Source of the DNA: Streptomyces hiroshimensis
Lineage (GTDB): Bacteria > Actinomycetota > Actinomycetes > Streptomycetales > Streptomycetaceae
Direction of reading: 5' to 3'
DNA: 64,000 nt
NCBI RefSeq assembly: GCF_014650335.1
Contig: NZ_BMUT01000001.1
Span: 1,045,037-1,109,036 of the forward strand
Shown here: piece after piece, positions 51,516 through 58,276 of the stretch
How positions within the stretch are numbered: the stretch's first letter is position 1
Layout of the letters: the number at the start of each line of letters is the position of its first letter
The notes under the pieces: generated by a model
The model's database searches: none
What the model was told of the DNA's origin: nothing
Seen by the model: the letters and a program-made list of their open reading frames with translations, nothing else
Translations under genes and position numbers: made by a program

Positions 51516-52928
51516 TCAGTGGCCGATCTCGACGTTCTCCAGAATTCCGAGGGCGTCCGGCACCAGCACGGCGGTGGAGTAGTAAGCACTCACCAGATAG
51601 GAGATGATGGCCTGTTCGCTGATCCCCATGAAACGCACCGAGAGGCTCGGCTGATATTCATCGGGAATTCCCGTCCGGTGCAGCCCGACGACGCCTCGGG
51701 ATTCCTCGCCCGTGCGCATGACGAGAACGGAGCTGGTGCCGTTCTCGGAGATCGGGATCTTATTGCACGGGAAGATGGGAATTCCGCGCCAGGCGGGCAC
51801 GGAGTGGCCGCCGACGGCGGCGCTGTCCGGATAGACCCCCCGGCTGTTGAACTCCCGGGCGATCGCCGCGATCGTGCGCGGGTGGGCCAGCAGGAAGCTC
51901 GGGTCCTTCCAGACCGTGGCGAGCAGCTCGTCGAGGTCGTCCGGGGTGGGCGGGCCGCTGCGGGTGTGGATGCGCTGCTTGAGATCCGCGTTGTGCAGCA
52001 GGCCGAACCGGCGGTTGTTGACCATCTCGTGCTCCTGGCGCTCGCGCAGCGCCTCGATGGTCAGCCGCAGCTGCTGCTCGACCTGGTTCATGGGCTCGTT
52101 GTAGAGGTCGGCCACGCGGGTGTGGACGCGCAGGACCGTCTGGGCGACGCTCAGCTCGTACTCACGGGGAGAGAGCTCGTAGTCGGCGAAGACGCCGGGC
52201 AGCGCCGGCTCGCCGGAGTGGCCGGAGGCCACGTCGATGGCGGACTCGCCGTACTCGTTCTGCGGGCGGGCGGTGGCGGTGCGGAACGCCTCCACATGGG
52301 ACCGAAGCCCGGCCGATGCCTCCATGACCTCCTGGAACGCCTGGCGCGGCATGGTCAGCACGGTGCAGGCGGTGACGGCCTTGACGGTGAAGTCCCAGTC
52401 GCTCTCCGCCGCCGCGGCCAGGGCCTTGTCGCCGAAATAGCCGCCGTCGGCCAGGACGCCGAGGACGGCCGGATCGCCGTACTCGCCCTCACGGACCTTG
52501 TTGAGCTTGCCGTGGGCGATCAGGACCACCTGGTCCGCCGGCTGCCCGGCCTCCACGACGACGTCCCCCGGCCGGAACTCCCGCTGGGTGAAGCGGCCCG
52601 CGAGCGCTTCGAGGACCTCCGGGTCGCCGAAGCCGCGCAGCAGCGGGAGCTCGCCCAGCTCCGCCGGGATGACCCGGACGTCCGCGCCGGTGGAGACGAA
52701 CTCCACCCGGCCGTCGCCGAGGGTGTGCGTCAGACGCCGGTTGACCCGGTACGTACCGCCCGGGACGTGCACCCAGGACAGCATGCGCAGGAGCCACCGC
52801 GAGGTGATTCCCTGCATCTGAGGAACGGACTTTGTCGTGGTCGCCAGATTCCGTGCGGCCTCGGTGCCCAGACTCAGCCGGCCGGCACCGTTATTGCCTT
52901 CGTTACCGGTCTCCACTGACGTCGTCAT
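51516..52928 (-). CDS. Family 2B encapsulin shell protein (EshA-like), copy 2
   Basis: 470 aa from the ATG at 52928, preferred over 52946 because it starts at the conserved MTTSVE and matches the EshA length. Same domain order as its neighbour: N-arm, cyclic-nucleotide-binding-type insert ([37 protein letters not shown]), shell domain ending [40 protein letters not shown]. The two copies differ most in the insert and in the ligand-side residues, so they may sense different ligands or co-assemble into one shell. The upstream region (52929-53062) holds the promoter; the 148-base gap to copy 1 has no strong hairpin that I can see. Confidence 0.92.
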   Translation of the reverse strand: MTTSVETGNEGNNGAGRLSLGTEAARNLATTTKSVPQMQGITSRWLLRMLSWVHVPGGTYRVNRRLTHTLGDGRVEFVSTGADVRVIPAELGELPLLRGFGDPEVLEALAGRFTQREFRPGDVVVEAGQPADQVVLIAHGKLNKVREGEYGDPAVLGVLADGGYFGDKALAAAAESDWDFTVKAVTACTVLTMPRQAFQEVMEASAGLRSHVEAFRTATARPQNEYGESAIDVASGHSGEPALPGVFADYELSPREYELSVAQTVLRVHTRVADLYNEPMNQVEQQLRLTIEALRERQEHEMVNNRRFGLLHNADLKQRIHTRSGPPTPDDLDELLATVWKDPSFLLAHPRTIAAIAREFNSRGVYPDSAAVGGHSVPAWRGIPIFPCNKIPISENGTSSVLVMRTGEESRGVVGLHRTGIPDEYQPSLSVRFMGISEQAIISYLVSAYYSTAVLVPDALGILENVEIGH

Positions 52929-53062
52929 ATGCGAATGCCCACCCATCCGTTATGGAAACAGGCCGCAGCGGGCCTGCTCAAGAATTCCCCTGCCCGCCCT
53001 CGAAGTTATCAGTGGGATATCGGTGGGCGCAGTCACTCAAAAGGGTGGATTGATCGATCATG

Positions 53063-54307
53063 TTACGTTCGGACGAAAACCCCGACACCGTTTGCCACCG
53101 GCCGCTCCGCCCCGCCCGACGGATGATTGCGGACCGCCGTCCGGCCGCTGTCCGGATCGCGGGTGACCAGCGTGCTCGAGCCGCCGCCGTCGAGGTTGAC
53201 GGCGTCGTCCGCGCCGAGATCGCGCATCAGGTCGGCGAGCTCGGCGACGGTGAGCCCCGTCCGGTAGTCGGCGGCGCCGTCCAGCGCCAGAAGGTAGAAC
53301 AGCCGTCCGTCGTCGCCCAGGCCCGCGGCGGTGCGTACGGCGGAGGTCGAGCCGTCCAGTCCGGACAGCGGCCGGCCGTCGCGCAGCACGGGGAACCCGC
53401 CGATCGCGAAGCGCAGCGCGCCCCGGTGCGCCGCCTTCAGCCTGTCCTCGACGCGCACGGCGTCACCGACCTTGAGTCTGCGCAGCTCCCGGGCCCCCGC
53501 GTCCCGCCCGACGAGCACCAGTGTGCCGGAGGCGATCGCGCCGTGGCCGGGCTTGTGCGCCGCGGCCGTCACCTTGCCGTGCCGCACGGTCAGTTCGTAG
53601 GTGTCGTTCGTGCAGGGCGCGCCCCTGCTGGCGTCCGTGCCGCAGGTGGCGCGGAGCCGTGACGCCGAGCCCCAGGAGGGGGTGTACGCGCCGATGCCGC
53701 CGACCGGCAGGGCGTACTGGTTGAGCCCGCGCAACGGCAGCGTCCTGCCGTTGGCCGTCACGGTGCCCTCCAGGGTGAGCCGGTCCAGCCGGCCCCTGTA
53801 GTCGGTGCCCAGGCCGATGACGTCCCGTGTGGACACGCCCGGGGGCATCGCCGGCCCGAAGCGCTGCCCGTTGGGCACGGCCGCGCCCAGACGGCGGCCG
53901 CTCGCGATGGACGGCCCGACCGGTGCACCCGTCGCCTCGACCCCCGGGTGCTGGGTCTCCGTGATATTGAAGAAGTCGCCGTTGACCCCGGCCACGGCGC
54001 CCCGGGCGGCCGCCATCCGCGAAACCGTCGACCTCGCGGCGACGGAGCCCGGATACAGCAGGTCGAGCGAGACGCCCGAGCGGCTCAGATCGACCCTCAG
54101 CACATGCCCGTACGCCGGGCCGTGGGAGGCGGACAGGGAGAACTCCCGGTACTCCACGCCCGGCGCGACCGGGGCCAGGGTCCGGAACTGCAGTGCGGGC
54201 CGGTCGCTCGCATCCGCCAGGGCGGTGCCTCCGCCGATCAGCGAGGTCCACGCCACCAGAACCGTCAGCACCGAGCGCATACGTCTTCTGCGTCTCTTCA
54301 CAGTCAC
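53063..54307 (-). CDS. Secreted phosphodiester glycosidase (NAGPA domain)
   Basis: 414 aa. Arg-rich start (KRRRRRMRS), hydrophobic signal segment ending ALA, then an NAGPA/DUF2233 domain: AGVNGDFFN, LDGAADYRTGLTVAELADLMRDLGADDAVNLDGGGSSTL and PVANGVGVFV at the end, which are the family's hallmark blocks. The family includes the enzyme that removes GlcNAc from phosphodiesters; bacterial members are thought to act on wall or exopolysaccharide phosphodiesters. Start is GTG 54307 (alternatives 54301, 54280). It is divergent from the PLC/GDPD gene; both concern phosphodiesters. Confidence 0.88.
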   Translation of the reverse strand: MTVKRRRRRMRSVLTVLVAWTSLIGGGTALADASDRPALQFRTLAPVAPGVEYREFSLSASHGPAYGHVLRVDLSRSGVSLDLLYPGSVAARSTVSRMAAARGAVAGVNGDFFNITETQHPGVEATGAPVGPSIASGRRLGAAVPNGQRFGPAMPPGVSTRDVIGLGTDYRGRLDRLTLEGTVTANGRTLPLRGLNQYALPVGGIGAYTPSWGSASRLRATCGTDASRGAPCTNDTYELTVRHGKVTAAAHKPGHGAIASGTLVLVGRDAGARELRRLKVGDAVRVEDRLKAAHRGALRFAIGGFPVLRDGRPLSGLDGSTSAVRTAAGLGDDGRLFYLLALDGAADYRTGLTVAELADLMRDLGADDAVNLDGGGSSTLVTRDPDSGRTAVRNHPSGGAERPVANGVGVFVRT

Positions 54308-54308
54308 C

Positions 54309-54330
54309 CCAGAGGTCTCGTCAACTCTGG
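54309..54330. promoter_or_regulatory. Inverted repeat before the phosphodiester glycosidase
   Basis: CCAGAG and CTCTGG arms separated by 10 bases, immediately upstream of the GTG at 54307. It may be an operator or a leader hairpin. Confidence 0.35.
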
Positions 54331-54502
54331 CACGGTGCAGAACAGTTCACCATGCCCCGAAAGAACGACAGGGAACGCGCCGACGTCGACGCGGGCAACT
54401 CTCGGCACATCCCTGCCCAGAGGCCCGTCGGGCCCGGATACTCACAGGTGCCGGCACGTGCGGGCGGACGCCGCTGCACACTGGCACACACACCGACCTG
54501 GG

Positions 54503-54517
54503 AGTTCCTGGAGAACT
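54503..54517. promoter_or_regulatory. Inverted repeat before the PLC/GDPD gene
   Basis: AGTTCCTGGAGAACT: 5-base arms around CTGGA, 12 bases before the ATG and next to the ribosome site GGGAGAG. Binding here would affect translation or late promoter escape. Confidence 0.35.
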
Positions 54518-54529
54518 GGGAGAGCTGCC

Positions 54530-55429
54530 ATGAGCCTTCGCACGCGCCGCGCAGCCGTCGTCGCCTTCGGAGCCGCCCTGGGCGGCGCGCTCACGGGGTC
54601 CTTCGCCACCCCGGCCTTCGCCACCACGACGTTCGCCGAGCCGGCGGCGCGGGGGCGCGATGAGTCCGGCGCGCCGGGCAGGCTGCCCCTGCGCCGCGCG
54701 CACGCGCACAACGACTACGAGCACACCCACCCGCTCACCGATGCGCTCTCCCACGGGTTCGGCAGCGTCGAGGCGGACATCTGGCTCGTGGACGGGCGGC
54801 TCCTCGTCGCCCACGACGCCTCGGGCCTCGACCCGGCCCGCACTCTCGAAGCCCTCTACCTCGATCCGCTGCAGCGCCGGGTCAGAGCCGGTCACGGCCG
54901 TGTCTACCAGGGCTACAACCTCTCGCTGCAGCTGCTCGTCGACATCAAGACCGACGGCGCCGCGACCTACCGGGAGCTCTCGCGGCGCCTGCGCCGCTAC
55001 GGGACGCTGTTCACGTCCTGTGCCGACGGCCGGATCCGCCGCGGTGCCGTCACGGCGGTCGTCTCGGGTGACCGTGGCGCGCGGGGGCCGATGGCGGAGG
55101 AGCGGCTCCGGCACGCCTTCTACGACGGCCGGCTCGCCGACCTCGGAGGCGGTGCCCCCGCGTCGTTCATCCCCCTGGTGAGCGACAACTGGAGCGCCAA
55201 CTTCGGCTGGCAGGGCGCCGGCCCGATGCCGGCCACGGAGAGGGCCCGGCTCCGGCGGATCGTGTCCGGTGCGCACGCCGAGGGCCGCCGCGTGCGGTTC
55301 TGGGCCACACCGGACCGGCCCGGCCCGGCGCGCGAGGCCGTGTGGCGGGAGCTGCTCTCCGCCGGCGTGGACCTGCTCAACACCGACGATCTGTCCGGCC
55401 TGGAGGCGTTCCTGCGCGCGGAGGGCTGA
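54530..55429 (+). CDS. Secreted PLC/glycerophosphodiesterase-like protein (AIM6 type)
   Basis: 299 aa. A signal peptide (RRAAVVAFGAALGGALTGSFATPAFA) precedes a PLC-like TIM barrel: RRAHAHNDYEHTHPLTDAL, GFGSVEADIWLVDGRLLVAHD, LQLLVDIKTDG and, at the end, VRFWATPDRPGPAREAVWRELLSAGVDLLNTDDL. The His/Asn and Glu-Ala-Asp residues agree with the PI-PLC/GDPD superfamily, specifically the AIM6-like branch. It likely cleaves a phosphodiester outside the cell. ATG at 54530 has GGGAGAG 6 bases upstream. Confidence 0.87.
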   Translation: MSLRTRRAAVVAFGAALGGALTGSFATPAFATTTFAEPAARGRDESGAPGRLPLRRAHAHNDYEHTHPLTDALSHGFGSVEADIWLVDGRLLVAHDASGLDPARTLEALYLDPLQRRVRAGHGRVYQGYNLSLQLLVDIKTDGAATYRELSRRLRRYGTLFTSCADGRIRRGAVTAVVSGDRGARGPMAEERLRHAFYDGRLADLGGGAPASFIPLVSDNWSANFGWQGAGPMPATERARLRRIVSGAHAEGRRVRFWATPDRPGPAREAVWRELLSAGVDLLNTDDLSGLEAFLRAEG

Positions 55430-55521
55430 GCGCCGGGTGGAATGTCCCGGTCCGGGGTGGAACCTGTGGTGGTTCCGTCACCGCCCGCCGGTGTGTGCGC
55501 GCCCGGCGGGACGCTGGTCGC

Positions 55522-55953
55522 ATGGCCACTCCACCTGGACCGCCGTACGGGCCGCCCGCGGGTCCGCCTCCGGGCGGCTTCGGGCCCGCCCAGCCGCCGT
55601 GGGGCACGCCGCCGTCACCGCCCCCGCCCCCTCGCCCGGGCGGCGGCGGGCGGCGGGCCGCCCTGCTCGTCGTCGCGCTGGTGGCGGTGGCCGGGCTCGC
55701 CCTGGGCGCCGTCCTGGTCGTCGGCGGCAAGGGCGGCGAGCCGGGCAGGCCGGGTGACGGGAATGCATCCGGCGGCCCGGGCGCGGGCACGTCGTCGCCC
55801 TCGCTCACCGTCCCGAGCGGGTTCCCGTCGCAGTGGCCGACGGCCCTGCCGTCCGGTCTGCCCAGCGGTCTGCCCACGTCCTTGCCCACGAGCCTGCCGA
55901 GCGGCTTTCCTTCGGGCCTGCTCCCGGTCGCCGGCGACGGCGACCGGGGCTGA
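55522..55953 (+). CDS. Proline-rich single-pass membrane protein
   Basis: 143 aa. A Pro/Gly-rich cytoplasmic N-terminus (about 45 residues), one TM helix (AALLVVALVAVAGLALGAVLVV), then an extracellular Ser/Pro/Gly tail with 4-residue repeats (LPSG, LPTS, FPSG) from a 12-bp DNA repeat near 55850-55920. No catalytic domain is visible. Codon use and the GC pattern support coding. Function unknown. Confidence 0.65.
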   Translation: MATPPGPPYGPPAGPPPGGFGPAQPPWGTPPSPPPPPRPGGGGRRAALLVVALVAVAGLALGAVLVVGGKGGEPGRPGDGNASGGPGAGTSSPSLTVPSGFPSQWPTALPSGLPSGLPTSLPTSLPSGFPSGLLPVAGDGDRG

Positions 55954-55991
55954 CCGCCGGGGGCGTACGGGGCGGTGAGGCGTACGGGGCG

Positions 55992-56873
55992 TCAGCCGGC
56001 CGGCGTCTGCTGCGGAACGGCCTGGATGTCCAGCTCGATCCTGATCGTCGCGCCGATCATGGCGATGCCGCGCCGGAGCATGGAGCGCCAGTCCAGGGTG
56101 AAGTCCTCGCGGTGCAGTTCGGTGGAGGCCGAGCAGGCGGTGCGGGACTCGCCCATGATGCCGGTGCCGATCCCCAGGTAGCGGGTGTCGAGCGCGATGT
56201 TCCTGCTGACGCCGTGCAGGTTGAGCACGCCTTGCACGGTCCACCGGGAGCCGCCGCGGTGCACGAAGTGCTCGCTGGTGAACTGCATGTACGGGAAGTT
56301 GACGACGTCGAGGAACTCCTGCGAGCGCAGGTGCTCGTCGCGCTGGGCGACCCCCGTGTCGATGCTGGCGGTCTCGATCACGACGTCGATGCGGGAGTGC
56401 CGGACGTCCTCCGCGATCCAGAGGGTGCCCTCGAAGCGGTTGAAGCGGCCGTGCACCTCGGCGAGGCCGATGTGCCGGGCGATGAAGCGCACCGCCGTGT
56501 GGTCCGGGTCGATGCGCCATGCGCCCGGGGCGGGCATGGGCGGCGCCGGGGCGAGTTCCATCGCGACGGTGCCGAGCGATGTGCGTGTCTCCTCGGCGCA
56601 GGTGACGGTGCGCATGACAGGCCGGAAGCCGTCGGCCGTCACGGAGACGCTGTACTCGCCGGGGGCGACGGTCGTCGCGAAGCGGCCGTGCGGGTCGGTC
56701 TGACCGTGCACCACCTCCTGGCCGCCCGCGTCCCGTACGGAGACCTCGGCTCTGTGCATGGGTGTCTGCATCGGCTCCACCACGACGCATTCGAGAGCCC
56801 CCGCCCCGAGCGGAATCGGCGCGGTCTCCGGGCGGGAGGGGCGCGTGAACCGGCGGATCAGGGCGAAAGCCAT
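55992..56873 (-). CDS. YceI-family protein with N-terminal carboxypeptidase-regulatory-like domain
   Basis: 293 aa. Residues about 27-110 form a small beta-sandwich of the carboxypeptidase regulatory type (VSVRDAGGQEVVHGQTDPHGRFATTVAPGEYSVSVTADGFR). Residues about 117-287 are a YceI lipocalin-like domain (WRIDPDHTAVRFIARHIGLAEVHGRFNRFEGTL, FPYMQFTSEHF, LHGVSRNI). YceI proteins bind isoprenoid-like lipids. No signal peptide is seen, so it is probably cytoplasmic. AGAAAGG lies 9 bases before the ATG. An inverted repeat at 56900-56921 marks the promoter region. Confidence 0.88.
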   Translation of the reverse strand: MAFALIRRFTRPSRPETAPIPLGAGALECVVVEPMQTPMHRAEVSVRDAGGQEVVHGQTDPHGRFATTVAPGEYSVSVTADGFRPVMRTVTCAEETRTSLGTVAMELAPAPPMPAPGAWRIDPDHTAVRFIARHIGLAEVHGRFNRFEGTLWIAEDVRHSRIDVVIETASIDTGVAQRDEHLRSQEFLDVVNFPYMQFTSEHFVHRGGSRWTVQGVLNLHGVSRNIALDTRYLGIGTGIMGESRTACSASTELHREDFTLDWRSMLRRGIAMIGATIRIELDIQAVPQQTPAG

Positions 56874-56899
56874 CCCAAAGGGCCTTTCTGTGACCAGAA

Positions 56900-56921
56900 G
56901 GTGATTGAACTGTAGATCACC
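56900..56921. promoter_or_regulatory. Inverted repeat upstream of the YceI gene
   Basis: GGTGAT and ATCACC arms with a 10-base spacer, 27 bases before the ATG, in an AT-richer 122-base gap. It is a good operator candidate; the regulator is unknown. Confidence 0.45.
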
Positions 56922-56995
56922 ATATTCTGTCGCTGATAGGCAAAATCCTCGGGGTGCCTATGAAAGCTCCCTTTTTGTCATCTTCTGCCTTTGAA

Positions 56996-58276
56996 TCACC
57001 GGTCGTCGGTGAGGAGTGCTGCGAGCGCGGCCGCCGGATCGTGGTCACAGGGCCCCGCGGGCAGCCAGCGACCGCCCTCCTTGCGGTAGGGCCACCAGCG
57101 GCCGTCCCTCCCATACCGCAGCTGCGCGGAAGTGCCCACCGCGGTCCATCGGTTGCGCACGGCCCGCAGCTGCGGAGCCTGCTCCTCGCCCCAGGCCGCA
57201 GCCAGCTGCGCGCGGGCCCGTGCAAGGCCCTCGCCCTCCGGAGTCCACTCCTCCTCCAGTACGGCGAGAGACGCCGGCCCGCCGTGCTCCCAGGCGCGTA
57301 CGGCCCGCGCGAGCTCGGCTCGCTCCCGCCGGCAGCCCGTCGCGAGCCGGGCGGTGATGCGGCTGTCCGGTCCGGCCGCCGCGAGGCGCACGGCGTCCTC
57401 CCACAGCGAGAGCTCCCCGGCGACGGGAGCGGTCTCATGACCGGGGGCCAGCGCCTCGGCCAGCAGCTGCCGGGCCCGGGCCGCGGCGTCCGCGACGAGG
57501 AACTCCAGCGCTGCGGGATCCAGCCCGGGCGCGGGGGCCACGTCTCCGCCGAGCTCCGGAGGGCGGCCCGGGCTCTCCACCACGGGAGGCGGATCCGGCA
57601 GCGGGGCCACGAAGGACGCCATGGCGAACACCTCCGCCGCAGGCACTCCGGAAGGCCCTTCGGCGCCCTGTCCGGGCGCCCCGCCGGATCCGCGCGCAGC
57701 ATTGCGGGCCTGCAGCTCCTCCAGCAGCTCGCGCTCCCCCCGGCCGCGCATCAGCAGCAGCACGAACGGGTCCTGGTCGAGCAGCCGTGCCATCTGATGG
57801 CACAGCGCCGCCGTGTGCGCGCAGTGGTCCCAGGCGCCGCACGTGCACTCCGGCTCCAGATCCCCGATGCCCGGCAGCAGGTCCACCCCGGCCGCGAGTG
57901 CGTCCTCGGCCAGGTGCGGCGGTATGTCACGGTCGAGCAGAGCGGCGATGTACCCCGCCTGACCCGCCACCAGCTCCAGCAGGCGCTCCCAGTCGGCCGC
58001 GCCGAACTCCTGTACCACCACGTCGGCGCGGTACGGGGTGCCGTCGCGGTCCCGTACGACGGCCGTGATGCGCCCGGGCCGCACCGAAACCGCGCCCACC
58101 GCGCCCGCGCGCGCGTGGCTGCGCCCGGCCTTCACCTGCTTGCCGTCCAGCGCCGTGTCCTCCAGGGCCTTGAGCCACGCCCGGCCCCACCAGGTCCGGG
58201 CGGAGCTCCGCCCGGGCTCGGGCGGCAGCGCCTCGAACGTGTGCTCCGGCCGGCCGGAGCCTTCCTGTCCGCTCAA
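56996..58276 (-). CDS. SWIM zinc-finger protein
   Basis: 426 aa from a TTG start that overlaps the helicase stop as TTGA, with GAGGGGG 8 bases upstream. The SWIM finger CTCGAWDHCAH (Cys144, Cys146, Cys152, His154) follows a conserved N-terminal region (TWWGRAWLKALED). The rest is helical and Ala-rich. SWIM fingers bind DNA or proteins. The tight coupling to the SNF2 helicase, a pairing seen in many actinobacteria, implies they work as a complex on DNA; the job is not known. Confidence 0.88.
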   Translation of the reverse strand: MSGQEGSGRPEHTFEALPPEPGRSSARTWWGRAWLKALEDTALDGKQVKAGRSHARAGAVGAVSVRPGRITAVVRDRDGTPYRADVVVQEFGAADWERLLELVAGQAGYIAALLDRDIPPHLAEDALAAGVDLLPGIGDLEPECTCGAWDHCAHTAALCHQMARLLDQDPFVLLLMRGRGERELLEELQARNAARGSGGAPGQGAEGPSGVPAAEVFAMASFVAPLPDPPPVVESPGRPPELGGDVAPAPGLDPAALEFLVADAAARARQLLAEALAPGHETAPVAGELSLWEDAVRLAAAGPDSRITARLATGCRRERAELARAVRAWEHGGPASLAVLEEEWTPEGEGLARARAQLAAAWGEEQAPQLRAVRNRWTAVGTSAQLRYGRDGRWWPYRKEGGRWLPAGPCDHDPAAALAALLTDDR

